A DNA stretch of 64,000 bases. It comes from Burkholderiales bacterium (GTDB lineage: Bacteria > Pseudomonadota > Gammaproteobacteria > Burkholderiales > SG8-41). Made by a program: the position numbers and the translations under genes. A model generated the notes under the pieces. That model was not told the origin of the DNA and did not search any database. It saw nothing but the letters and a program-made list of their open reading frames with translations. Shown piece by piece: positions 41,791 to 50,600 of this stretch. The DNA is taken from assembly GCA_036262035.1 (NCBI GenBank), contig DATAJS010000010.1:1178381-1242380 (forward strand), written 5' to 3'. The first letter of the stretch is position 1. The number at the start of each line of letters is the position of its first letter.

Positions 41791-44016
41791 CTAGCACCCG
41801 GCCCTAACTCCATCTGTAGCGATCACACCTTCGCGGATGAGCCGTTCCAGCTCTCCGCCCATGCCGATCTCTTCGAGCACGCTCAGCGCGTCCGATCCGG
41901 GTTTGGCGGCGGGCCTTCCGATCGTCACCGGCGTTCGCGACAGCTTCACGCTCGGCGCGGTCGTGGTGATGGCGCCGAAGCCTTCGTGATCGCGCGTGAC
42001 CGCGAGGCCGCGCGATTGCACCAGCGGGTCGGTCATCAGCTCTTCGAGGCTCGGAACCACGCGGTGGGCGCCAATGCCGGCGTGCGTGAGACGTTCCACC
42101 CAATCGGCGACGGTGCGCGTGCGCATGAGGTCTTCAAGGGCGCGGTGCGTTGACACGCACCCTGCGAGCTCGGGGCAGCGTGCAAGGTCTGCGTCGCGTG
42201 CGGCGAAGAACAGCCAGCCGTCGCTCGCCTCGTACAAGCGATTCAACGGCCCGGTGCCCGTCGCATCCTGACCGCGCGGCTCGTTCCATTGCTTGCCTGC
42301 GTAATCGTGCAGCAGCGCCGACTGCAGCATCGTCGCGGTGTAGGCGAGCGCGCTGTCGATGAACTGGCCTTCGCCGGTGCGCTTGCGGTGGAGGAGCGCG
42401 AGCGCCACCGCATAGCACGACATGAGGCCCGTGCCGTAATCGTTCGCGGCGAAAGGCGCGGTGGCCGGCTTGCCGTCGCCACCGAATCGCACCTGCATGC
42501 CCGACACCGCCTGGCCGATCTGCTCGTGGCCGGGGCGGCTCGCGTACGGACCGATGTGGCCGAAGGTGTTCATCGAGCCGTACACGATGTCCGGCCGGCG
42601 CGCGCGGACCTGCTCGTAGCCGATGCCGAGCCGCTCCGCGACGCCGGCGCGGAAGTTCTGCAAGACGACGTCGGCGTCTTCGATGAGCTTCCAGAAGATG
42701 TCGAGACCTTCCTGCTTCTTCAGGTCGACGAGGAGGCTGCGCTTGCCGCGATTGATGTCGTTGTGGCGCAGCACCGTCTTGGTATGCGGGCTGTCGATCT
42801 TGACGACGTCGGCGCCGAACTCGGCGAGCGTGCGGCCGCAGGTGGGACCGGCGAGGACGATGCAGAGGTCGACGACTTTGATGCCTGCTAATGCAGACCG
42901 GAGGTTGTCATTGGAGTCGACCCCCACCCCAGCCCTCCCCCTTCCAGGGGGAGGGAGTTGTTGGTGTGCCAGCTCCGCGAGGATTTCGGCGCGATGCGCG
43001 TCGGTCTTTGCGCGAGGCATGCGCACCGAGCCGGGTGTCCTGGACAGCCGTGCGTTGATGCCCGGGCCGCGGAAGGTTCCGAGCTCCGGGTCGACGTAGT
43101 CGGCGACGATCTTCGATTCGAGCGCCTGCGGGTGCCGCAGCCATTCGGCGCTGGTGTGGCAGATCACGCCTTCGGAGCCGATCTCGGCGATGGCGTCTTC
43201 CCAGTCCTTCGCGCTCTTCGTGCGCATGACTTCGTCGAACTTCTGCCCGAGCTCTTTCGGCGGCAGCTTGGCGTCGCGCCACCGGTCCATGCCGATCGAG
43301 CGGATGAACGCTTCGAACTTCTTGTTGTTCGCGACGTACATCAGCCAGCGCCCGTCGCTGCACGGCAGTTGCCGGCTCCAGTTGAACTCGGCCTCGGGAA
43401 CCGGTTTGCCGTTGACCAGCAGGCCTCTCGCGCCGACGACGGTGAACGTCGCATCGAACAGCGGAATCTCCACGCGCTGCCCGAGGCCGGAGCGCTCGCG
43501 CTCGTTCAGCGCGATCGCGACCGTCACCGCGCACAGGAACGCCGCATACATCGAGCTGTAGGGAACCACCGTGTAGACCGGCCGTCCCTTCCCGGAGCGA
43601 TAGGCGCCGGTCGCCGCGCCGAGCACGCCTTCCCACGCCCTGACGTCGGCGCGCGGATCGTCGGCGCCGAAGCCCGGCAGCGAGCAGTAGATCAGCCGCG
43701 GGTTTGCCTCGGTCATCGCAGCCGCACCGAGGCCCAGTCGGTCCATCACGCCGGGACGGAAGTTCTCGATCACGACGTCGGCGCTCGCGATCAGCTTGCG
43801 CGCGGTGTCGCGGTCGGCGTCGTTTTTGAGATCGAGCGCGATGCTGCGCTTGTTGCGGTTCCAGGTGGCGTTGGCCGGCGTGTTCCAGCGCGGCCCGCCC
43901 GGCGGATCGACGCGGATCACGTCCGCGCCGTGGTCGCCCAGGAGCATCGCCGCCATGGGGCCGGCGATGTACTGCCCGAAATCGACGACGCGTATACCTG
44001 AGAGCACGCCTGCCAT
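41791..44016 (-). CDS. Double-domain CaiB/BaiF CoA-transferase (fusion)
   Basis: The 741-residue protein consists of two family III CoA-transferase domains in tandem. The first (about 1-345) has GIRVVDFGQYIAGPMAAMLL and NKRSIALDLKN; the second (about 378-735) has GIKVVDLCIVLAGPTCGRTL and GKRSLLVDLKKQ. Single-domain members are about 400 residues and act as dimers. The linker includes LPPPGRGRAGVGV, the translation of a common intergenic palindrome (42921-42956), so two genes seem to have fused across a repeat. It may form an internal dimer. GGGAGG precedes the ATG. It runs leftward toward the island. Confidence 0.88.
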   Translation of the reverse strand: MAGVLSGIRVVDFGQYIAGPMAAMLLGDHGADVIRVDPPGGPRWNTPANATWNRNKRSIALDLKNDADRDTARKLIASADVVIENFRPGVMDRLGLGAAAMTEANPRLIYCSLPGFGADDPRADVRAWEGVLGAATGAYRSGKGRPVYTVVPYSSMYAAFLCAVTVAIALNERERSGLGQRVEIPLFDATFTVVGARGLLVNGKPVPEAEFNWSRQLPCSDGRWLMYVANNKKFEAFIRSIGMDRWRDAKLPPKELGQKFDEVMRTKSAKDWEDAIAEIGSEGVICHTSAEWLRHPQALESKIVADYVDPELGTFRGPGINARLSRTPGSVRMPRAKTDAHRAEILAELAHQQLPPPGRGRAGVGVDSNDNLRSALAGIKVVDLCIVLAGPTCGRTLAEFGADVVKIDSPHTKTVLRHNDINRGKRSLLVDLKKQEGLDIFWKLIEDADVVLQNFRAGVAERLGIGYEQVRARRPDIVYGSMNTFGHIGPYASRPGHEQIGQAVSGMQVRFGGDGKPATAPFAANDYGTGLMSCYAVALALLHRKRTGEGQFIDSALAYTATMLQSALLHDYAGKQWNEPRGQDATGTGPLNRLYEASDGWLFFAARDADLARCPELAGCVSTHRALEDLMRTRTVADWVERLTHAGIGAHRVVPSLEELMTDPLVQSRGLAVTRDHEGFGAITTTAPSVKLSRTPVTIGRPAAKPGSDALSVLEEIGMGGELERLIREGVIATDGVRAGC
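42921..42956. repeat. Intergenic-type palindrome inside a coding linker
   Basis: CCCTCCCCCTTCCAGGGGGAGGG is the core of a widespread proteobacterial repeat normally found between genes. Here it is in frame and encodes part of the linker between two CoA-transferase domains. Confidence 0.85.
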
Positions 44017-44058
44017 GCCCGCCTCCCTGTCCGGCTAAGCTATCACCTGCCGCCTGCG

Positions 44059-45498
44059 CTACCCGATCGTCAGCGGCTCCCCCACCAGTCTCCAATAGGG
44101 TAGCGCGATCGCCAGCACGACGACGAACGCGATGATCGTCATCCAAATCCCGAAGCGGAAGATCTCCGGCGCCGAGAGATAGCCCCGCTCGTAGACCGCG
44201 AGCGACGAAGCGCTCTGCGCGGGGTAGTACAGGACCGCGTCGCCGGCGATCATCACCGCGAGCCCGCACACCAGCGGGTTCACGCCGGCGAGAGTGCCGA
44301 TCGACATCGCGATCGGGATCGTGGTCGCGAGAAAACCGGTGATGTTCGGGATGAGCAGCCGCACCGGCACCGACGCGACCATCAGGATCGCGACGACCAG
44401 GAAAGGCTGGCCGCGAAACGCCGGCACCGCTTCCACGATGAGCTGCGCGACCCATGCGCTCGCGCCGCTCGCGGTCAGCGCCTTGGCGAGCGACAGCGAG
44501 GAGGCGAGCACGAAAAAGTTGGTCCAGCCGATGTCGCGCTCGAACTCGCTCCACGTGAGCACGCCGATGCGAGGCGTGAGCAGGAGTATCCACGCGAGCA
44601 GCGCCGGCACGACCGGATGGAAGTGATGGATCGAATCGGTCAGCCACAGCGCCGATGCCGCGACGGTGATCGCGACCGTGCGCAGCTCCCGCGCCGACAG
44701 CGGCGTCGCAGCGCTTTCCTCGAGCGGCGGCAGGGTCATCTCGAAGCCGCGCCGGTAGACGACGTAGATCAGGAGCGACCCGATCGCGAGCAGCGCGACG
44801 TACGGCACGCTCATCAGCAGCAGCCACTGGCTCCAGTACACGCCGCCGATGAGCGCCGCGGCCACCACCGGCGTGATCCCGCCCGTCAGCAGGATCGTGG
44901 ACGCAAGCCGGTTGATCGAGTTGAGCGCCATCATGATCGCGCTCGCGAGCGCCGAGCGGCGAGGCACCTGCGCGATCTCGAGCGCGTGCTCGTATACGTG
45001 CACGAGGATGCCGGTGCGCGTCGTCGCCGAAGGCAGCACGATGGTGAGCAGCGGGAACGCGAGCAGCAGTTGCAGGTACAGCGACCGCGCGTTGCCGCGC
45101 GAGCGGCGCAGGAAGAAGCGCGCGATGCGCTCGGCGAGCCCGCCGCGCGACACCGCGAGGCCGATGGTGAGCACGCCGATCAGGAAGTAGGCGACCGGCT
45201 CGGCGAAGCCGGCGAGCGCCTGCGAAAAACCGGGCACGCCGCCGGAGAGCACCAGCGCGGCGATCAGCACGAGGCTCGTGACGCCTGCAGGCAGCAGCTC
45301 GCTGCACCACAGACCGATGACGAGCACCGCGACCGCGAGCACGCGCTTGCCGGCCTCGGGCAGTCCGGCGGGCGAAGGCGCGACGAGGACGGCCGCGAAC
45401 AGTGCGATCAGCGCTGCCGCAATCCAAGCCGGACGACGGCTCGACGAAGGCGCTGCGCCCGGCGCCGCGCGTGCGACAGTTGTTTGTTCTTGTGCCAT
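44059..45498 (-). CDS. DASS/SLC13-family carboxylate or sulfate transporter
   Basis: The 479-residue integral membrane protein has about 12 hydrophobic segments, with the divalent anion:sodium symporter pattern. The first re-entrant loop region is VLPSATTRTGILVHVYEHAL, and the second-half equivalent is LIPNITGFLATTIPIAM. A cytoplasmic N-terminal tail of about 22 residues (MAQEQTTVARAAPGAAPSSS) precedes the first helix. It likely imports a dicarboxylate or related anion with Na+. It is divergent from the complete tctCBA operon, so two unrelated carboxylate carriers share an intergenic region of about 200 bases. The start has only a weak ribosome site. Confidence 0.85.
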   Translation of the reverse strand: MAQEQTTVARAAPGAAPSSSRRPAWIAAALIALFAAVLVAPSPAGLPEAGKRVLAVAVLVIGLWCSELLPAGVTSLVLIAALVLSGGVPGFSQALAGFAEPVAYFLIGVLTIGLAVSRGGLAERIARFFLRRSRGNARSLYLQLLLAFPLLTIVLPSATTRTGILVHVYEHALEIAQVPRRSALASAIMMALNSINRLASTILLTGGITPVVAAALIGGVYWSQWLLLMSVPYVALLAIGSLLIYVVYRRGFEMTLPPLEESAATPLSARELRTVAITVAASALWLTDSIHHFHPVVPALLAWILLLTPRIGVLTWSEFERDIGWTNFFVLASSLSLAKALTASGASAWVAQLIVEAVPAFRGQPFLVVAILMVASVPVRLLIPNITGFLATTIPIAMSIGTLAGVNPLVCGLAVMIAGDAVLYYPAQSASSLAVYERGYLSAPEIFRFGIWMTIIAFVVVLAIALPYWRLVGEPLTIG

Positions 45499-45613
45499 GT
45501 GACGACTCGCGACGACGATATTCGCGTACCGCAGCAGCTCGTAACCGTGGTCCACGCTCGCGGCTTGCGCGGCAATCCGCGAGCGTAGCATCAGATCGCG
45601 GCCTTCATCGCGG

Positions 45614-45643
45614 TTGACGCTTGTCGAAATGCGGGAACATACT
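45614..45643 (+). promoter_or_regulatory. Candidate sigma-70 promoter of the tctCBA operon
   Basis: TTGACG (45614-45619) and CATACT (45638-45643) are separated by 18 bases and lie 56 bases upstream of the tctC ATG. Five of six -35 and four of six -10 bases match the consensus. Confidence 0.4.
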
Positions 45644-45699
45644 GGACGCAAGCGTTCGATGCTTGCAGGTCGAACCGATAAAACCGAGGAGACCCGATC

Positions 45700-46713
45700 A
45701 TGCGCTTTGCCGTGCTTCGTCCTCTGTGTCTCGCGGCTGCGCTCGCAGCCGCGCCTTTCACCGGCGCGTTTGCCGCACAGTCCGATCCGGCTGTCCCCAA
45801 ACTGCCCCCTGCGAGCTGGAAACCCGATCGTCCGGTCGAGTTCGTCGTACAGGCCGCGGCAGGCGGCGGCAGCGACATCTTCGCGCGCACGATGGCGAAG
45901 ATCCTGACCGACGAGAAGATCGTCACCGTTCCGGTGAACGTGGTGAACAAGCCCGGCGGCAGCGGCGCGGTGGCCTACAGCTACCTCCGCGGAAAGAAGG
46001 GCGACCCGCACGTCATCGCGACGGCGACCGGCTCGTACCTCACGACGCCGATCCAGGGGCACTCGCCGGTCAGCTACAAGGATTTCACCAATCTCTCGGT
46101 GCTGTGCGTCGAGGATTACATCGGCGTGGTGAAAGCGGATTCGCCTTACAAGTCGCTCAAGGATCTCGTCGAAGCCGCGCGCAAGAAGCCGAACGGCATC
46201 CGCATCGGCGGCAGCAGCGTCGGCTCCTCGGACAGCATCATCGAGAATCGCATCGAGAAAGCCGCCGGCATCCAGCTCAACTACATCACGTTCCAGAGCG
46301 GCGGCGAAGTCAACGCGGCGCTGCTCGGCGGCAGCGTCGACCTCGCGACTCCGAACCCGAGCGAGGCCGCGCAGCTCATGACCGCAGGGCGCCTGCGCGG
46401 CATCGCGATGTTCTCGCCCGAGCGCCTGGAGAAATATCCCAAAGTGCCCACGGCGCGCGAGCAGGGCGTCGACGTTACGCTGGAACAATTCCGCGGCGTC
46501 ATCGCCGCGGGCGGCATCACCAAAGACCAGTCGCTCTTCTGGCAAAACGCGATGGTGAAGGTGTTCCAGTCGGCGGCGTTCAAGAAGTACATGAGCGAAA
46601 ACGGCCTGCGGCCGCTGCTCAAGGTGGGCGACGACGCCGAGAAGTACGTCGCGCAGCAGAACCAGTTCTTCACGCAGGTCCTGACCGAGCTCGGCATCGC
46701 GAAGAAGCACTAG
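45700..46713 (+). CDS. tctC: Tripartite tricarboxylate transporter substrate-binding protein TctC
   Basis: The 337-residue periplasmic receptor has a Sec signal (MRFAVLRPLCLAAALAAAPF, then TGAFA-AQ). Its ligand loop is QAAAGGGSDIFAR; NKPGGSGAVAYSY and GDPHVIATATGS follow, and the second lobe has FQSGGEVNAALLGG. The GDPH segment is shared with the Bug protein at 30377 and separates these two from the other eleven. It is the first gene of the order tctC-tctB-tctA, with 9- and 7-base gaps, so it is the dedicated receptor of this carrier. GAGGAG precedes the ATG. Confidence 0.94.
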   Translation: MRFAVLRPLCLAAALAAAPFTGAFAAQSDPAVPKLPPASWKPDRPVEFVVQAAAGGGSDIFARTMAKILTDEKIVTVPVNVVNKPGGSGAVAYSYLRGKKGDPHVIATATGSYLTTPIQGHSPVSYKDFTNLSVLCVEDYIGVVKADSPYKSLKDLVEAARKKPNGIRIGGSSVGSSDSIIENRIEKAAGIQLNYITFQSGGEVNAALLGGSVDLATPNPSEAAQLMTAGRLRGIAMFSPERLEKYPKVPTAREQGVDVTLEQFRGVIAAGGITKDQSLFWQNAMVKVFQSAAFKKYMSENGLRPLLKVGDDAEKYVAQQNQFFTQVLTELGIAKKH

Positions 46714-46722
46714 AGGCTGCCG

Positions 46723-47187
46723 ATGAAGCGCGCGGACATCATCGCGGGCCTCGTCCTGGCGGCGGGTTTCGGCGCCTGTCTGTGGATTGCGTCTTCGTTC
46801 CAGTACGGGACGCAATTCGCGCCGGGACCGGGTTTCGCGCCGGTCTGGCTGTCGGCTCTCGGCATCGTCGTGTCGCTGGCGATCGCGATCCACGCGGTTG
46901 GCGCGGCCCGTGCCGCGTCCGCGAGGGCGCAGGCACAGCCGCTCGAGCGCCGCGGGCTGCTGCGCGTGGCCGCGGTGCTCGTCGGGCTCGTCGTCATGCT
47001 CACGCTCACCGAGTGGCTCGGCCTCGTGTCCTCGATCCTGCTGCTCCTGCTCTTCATGACGCTGTTCGTGCAGCGCTTGTCCGTCGTCGCGGCGCTCGGC
47101 GCGAGCGTCGGCACTACGCTGTTCGTCTACATCGTCTTCGTGCGCCTGCTCGACGTGCCGATCCCGAGCGGGCCTCTCGGATTCTGA
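46723..47187 (+). CDS. tctB: Tripartite tricarboxylate transporter subunit TctB
   Basis: The 154-residue membrane protein has four hydrophobic segments and the family loop QFAPGPGFAPVWL near residue 35. It is 9 bases behind tctC and 7 bases ahead of tctA, and forms the small subunit of that carrier. It shares only the general pattern with the tctB at 5060, so the two transporters are not a recent duplication. Confidence 0.93.
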   Translation: MKRADIIAGLVLAAGFGACLWIASSFQYGTQFAPGPGFAPVWLSALGIVVSLAIAIHAVGAARAASARAQAQPLERRGLLRVAAVLVGLVVMLTLTEWLGLVSSILLLLLFMTLFVQRLSVVAALGASVGTTLFVYIVFVRLLDVPIPSGPLGF

Positions 47188-47194
47188 GGCTGCC

Positions 47195-48715
47195 TTGGAG
47201 ATCCACAACCTGCTGCTCGGTTTCTCGGTCGCGCTGCACCCGACCAATCTGCTGTTCGCGTTCTTCGGCGTGCTGCTCGGCACGATCATCGGCGCGCTGC
47301 CGGGTATCGGTCCGTCCGCGGGCGTCGCGGTGCTGCTGCCGGCGACCTTCGGCATGCCGCCGGTCACCGCGATCATCATGCTCGCCGGCATCTACTACGG
47401 CGCGATGTACGGCGGCACCATCACTTCGGTGCTGATCAACACGCCCGGCGAATCGGCGTCGGTCATGACGACGCTCGACGGTTTCCAGATGGCGCTGAAA
47501 GGCCGTGCGGGCGCGGCGCTGGGCATGGCCGCGATCGGCTCGTTCATCGCTGGCACGCTCTCGGTGGTGCTGCTCATGCTCGCCGCGCCGCCGCTCGCCG
47601 ATCTCGCGGTGACGTTCGGCCCCCCCGAATACTTCGCGCTCATGGTGCTGGGGTTGACGACGCTCGCCAGCCTCAGCGGCGGCTCGATGCTCAAGGGCAT
47701 GGCGATGGCGCTCGCCGGCCTCATGCTCGGCACGGTCGGCATCGACCTGATGATCGGCGAGCCGCGCTTCACGTTCGACAACGTGAACCTGCTCGACGGC
47801 ATCGACTTCCTGCCGGTCGCCGTGGGTCTGTTCGCGATCGGCGAGCTGCTCTACAACCTGTACGAGCCGATCCGCGTCGAGCCGATCAAGGCGAAGCTGA
47901 GCGGTCTCCTGCCCACGCGCCAGGACTGGCGCGATTCCTACGGTGCGATCGGCCGCGGCACGATCATCGGCTTCTTCGTCGGCATCCTGCCCGGCGCCGG
48001 GGCGACGATCGCGTCGTTCCTCGCGTATGCGACCGAACGGCGCGTTTCCAGGCATCCCGAGAAGTTCGGAACCGGCGCGGTCGAAGGCGTCGCCGCGCCC
48101 GAGTCCGCCAACAACGCCGCGTCCACCGGCGCGCTCGTGCCGCTGATGGCGCTCGGCATTCCCGGGTCGGGCACCACCGCGGTGATGCTCGGCGCGCTGA
48201 CGCTGTACGGCCTCCAGCCGGGACCGCTGATGCTGAGCACGCACCCCGAGGTCTTCTGGGGCCTGGTGGCGAGCATGTACATCGGCAACGTCATGCTGCT
48301 CATCCTGAACCTGCCGCTCGCGCCGGTGTTCGCCAGCGTGCTGCGCGTGCCGTACGCGATCCTGATCCCGATCATCATGGGCATCGCGCTCTTCGGCGTG
48401 TACAGCGTCGAGAACAGCGTGTTCAACGTGGGCGTGGCGATCGTCTTCGGCGCGCTCGGCTTCGCGATGCGCATCTACGGCTATCCGCCGGCGCCTCTGG
48501 TGCTGGCGCTCGTGCTCGGGCCGATGCTCGAGAAGGCGCTGCGCCAGTCGCTGCAGATGTCGCTCGGCAATCCGCAGATCTTCGTCACACGTCCGGTGAG
48601 CGCGGCGATCCTCGCCTTCGCGCTCATCGCGGTCGTGTATCCGCTGTTCGCCGACATGCGTGCGCGCCGCCGCCGGCGCCTCGAGCTCACGCCGACCGCG
48701 CCGCCGGCGAGCTGA
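47195..48715 (+). CDS. tctA: Tripartite tricarboxylate transporter subunit TctA
   Basis: The 506-residue polytopic protein starts at TTG 47195, with GAGG overlapping the end of tctB. The signatures are GALPGIGPSAGVAVLLPATF near residue 30, YYGAMYGGTITSVL near residue 67, and the second-half repeat VGILPGAGATIASFLAYATE near residue 262. A basic tail (MRARRRRRLEL) ends the protein. With tctC and tctB it makes a complete carrier, presumably for a di- or tricarboxylate. The SDR genes follow in the same direction after a 52-base gap. Confidence 0.95.
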   Translation: MEIHNLLLGFSVALHPTNLLFAFFGVLLGTIIGALPGIGPSAGVAVLLPATFGMPPVTAIIMLAGIYYGAMYGGTITSVLINTPGESASVMTTLDGFQMALKGRAGAALGMAAIGSFIAGTLSVVLLMLAAPPLADLAVTFGPPEYFALMVLGLTTLASLSGGSMLKGMAMALAGLMLGTVGIDLMIGEPRFTFDNVNLLDGIDFLPVAVGLFAIGELLYNLYEPIRVEPIKAKLSGLLPTRQDWRDSYGAIGRGTIIGFFVGILPGAGATIASFLAYATERRVSRHPEKFGTGAVEGVAAPESANNAASTGALVPLMALGIPGSGTTAVMLGALTLYGLQPGPLMLSTHPEVFWGLVASMYIGNVMLLILNLPLAPVFASVLRVPYAILIPIIMGIALFGVYSVENSVFNVGVAIVFGALGFAMRIYGYPPAPLVLALVLGPMLEKALRQSLQMSLGNPQIFVTRPVSAAILAFALIAVVYPLFADMRARRRRRLELTPTAPPAS

Positions 48716-48767
48716 TCCGGCGTCTCTCAACTGGTTTATCCTTGGGCCAGCTTGAAGAGGACGCCTC

Positions 48768-49580
48768 ATGTCTTTTGAAAACATCGCAAACGACTACGGT
48801 TTGATCGACAAGGTCGCCATCGTCTCGGGCGCAGGCGGTCCGATCGGGCAGGGACTCGACGAAGGCGTGACGAACGGCCGCGCCGCCGCGATCCTGCTCG
48901 CGCGCGCAGGCGCGAAGGTGTGCGTGGCCGGACGCACCCGGGAGCTCGCACAGCACACCGTCGACATCATCAGACAGGAGGGGGGTGAGGCCTTTGCCCA
49001 TGTCGCCGACGTCACCCGGGAAGCGGAATGCCGCGGCGTCGTCGAAGCGACGATGGAGCGCTACGGCCGCCTCGACTGCCTGGACAACAACGTCGGCCGC
49101 AATGCGCCCGGTGATGTGACCGAAATCAGCGTGCAGCAGTGGCGAGACATATTCGCGCTGAACGTGGACAGTATGATGATGATGTCCAAGTACGCCATTC
49201 CCGCAATGATCTCGAGCGGCGGCGGTTCCATCGTCAACATCGGCTCCCTGCGCAGCATCCGTCCGCAGAAATCGACCGTTTACACGGTGACCAAGGGCGC
49301 CGTCATCGCGCTCACCGCGACCCTTGCCGTCGACCACGGCCCCCAGGGTATCCGCGCGAACTGCATCATTCTCGGTCCGGTGTTCACGCCGAACATCAAC
49401 CGCAATCTCACGCCGGAGCGCCGCAAGGCGCGAGCCGAGGCGTCGCTCATGAAAACCGAAGGTACCGGCTGGGACACGGGTCAGCTCGTCCGCTTCCTGC
49501 TTTCCGACCAGTCGAAGTTCATGACGGGCCAGAGCATCTGCCTCGACGGCGGCGCGTCGCTCGTAGGCCCGTCGCGTTAG
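48768..49580 (+). CDS. Short-chain dehydrogenase/reductase (SDR)
   Basis: The 270-residue protein has a widened cofactor loop (SGAGGPIGQGLDEGVTNGRA) that differs from the usual GxxxGxG spacing after the third Gly, then NNVG, catalytic Ser in NIGSLRS, YTVTKGA for Tyr/Lys, and a C-terminal MTGQSICLDGGA. The insertion after GPIGQG suggests a longer first helix. It lies directly behind the tctCBA operon and 56 bases ahead of a second SDR, so the two may modify the compound imported by that carrier. Confidence 0.88.
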   Translation: MSFENIANDYGLIDKVAIVSGAGGPIGQGLDEGVTNGRAAAILLARAGAKVCVAGRTRELAQHTVDIIRQEGGEAFAHVADVTREAECRGVVEATMERYGRLDCLDNNVGRNAPGDVTEISVQQWRDIFALNVDSMMMMSKYAIPAMISSGGGSIVNIGSLRSIRPQKSTVYTVTKGAVIALTATLAVDHGPQGIRANCIILGPVFTPNINRNLTPERRKARAEASLMKTEGTGWDTGQLVRFLLSDQSKFMTGQSICLDGGASLVGPSR

Positions 49581-49636
49581 TCGCGAATCAACTATAACGA
49601 TCCCATTTTTCGGCGCGTTGGCGCAAGGAGACGAAC

Positions 49637-50596
49637 ATGCAGCAGCATCTGAAGGGCAGATCGGCCATCGTGACCGGAGCGGGCCGCGGCATCGGCCGCG
49701 AGATCGCGCTCCTGCTGGCGAAGCAGGGCGCGAAGGTCGCGGTGTGCGACCCCGGGCTGGATCGCGGCGGCAAGGCGACCGAGGAGCGCGTGGCCGACGA
49801 GGTCGTCGGCCTCATCAGGCAGGACGGCGGCACCGCGATCGCGTTGTACGACTCGGTAGCCGACTACAAGAAGGCGGGAGAGATGGTCGCCACGACGGTG
49901 GCCGAATTCGGCGGCGTGGATCTCATGATCAACGTCGCGGGCATCCTGCGCGAGCGCATGATCTGGAACATGTCCGAGGAAGACTTCGACCAGGTCGTCG
50001 CCGTGCACCTGAAGGGCATGTGGAACATGTCCCACCATTCCATCAAGCACATGCGCGCCAGGGGCTTCGGCCGCATCGTCAATTTCTCGTCGTCCGCGTT
50101 CAAGGGTTCGGTCGGGCAATGCAACTATGCGGCGGCAAAGGCCGGCATCATCGGCCTGTCGCGCACGATCGCGCAGGAAGCGTACAAGTTCGGCATCACC
50201 TGCAATGCCGTGTGTCCGTCGGCCGATACCCGCATGACGCTCACCGAGGAAGTGAAGGCCAATCGCAAGCGCAAGTTCGAGGCGGGGATCACGTCGGCGG
50301 AAGAGTACGCCCGACAAACGCAGCCGCGCGGGCCCGAGTACATCGCGCCGTTCGTCGCCTACCTGTGCACCGACGAGGCCTATTACCTCAACGGGCAGAC
50401 CTTCCACACCGAGAAGGGCGAGCTGTCCAACTACTACTTCGGCGAGACGATGAACCAGATCACGAAGGAGGAAGACGGCGGCATGTTCAGCATCGAGGAG
50501 CTGATGAAGAAGGTTCCGGAGATGATGAGGAATGCCACGGTGCTGGTGCCCGCCGTCCCGCCGGCGGAAGCGCAGAAATACGTGAAGACGCGCTGA
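49637..50596 (+). CDS. SDR with C-terminal extension
   Basis: The 319-residue protein has TGAGRGIGREI near residue 13, NVAG near residue 99, catalytic Ser in NFSSSAF, Tyr/Lys in YAAAKAG, and a cofactor-stabilising stretch CNAVCPSADT. After the SDR core, which ends at LNGQTFHTEKGE (about residue 255), come roughly 60 extra residues containing EEDGGMFSIEELMKKVPEMM. This extended form is seen in the 17-beta-HSD4/MFE-like SDR group, but no hydratase domain is fused. AAGGAG lies before the ATG. Confidence 0.88.
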   Translation: MQQHLKGRSAIVTGAGRGIGREIALLLAKQGAKVAVCDPGLDRGGKATEERVADEVVGLIRQDGGTAIALYDSVADYKKAGEMVATTVAEFGGVDLMINVAGILRERMIWNMSEEDFDQVVAVHLKGMWNMSHHSIKHMRARGFGRIVNFSSSAFKGSVGQCNYAAAKAGIIGLSRTIAQEAYKFGITCNAVCPSADTRMTLTEEVKANRKRKFEAGITSAEEYARQTQPRGPEYIAPFVAYLCTDEAYYLNGQTFHTEKGELSNYYFGETMNQITKEEDGGMFSIEELMKKVPEMMRNATVLVPAVPPAEAQKYVKTR

Positions 50597-50600
50597 CGCT

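Noticed and set aside
44059..47391. A single long minus-strand gene of 1110 codons
   Set aside because: Only the part up to 45498 encodes a recognised transporter; the remainder is a frame shadow of the tctC and tctB genes.
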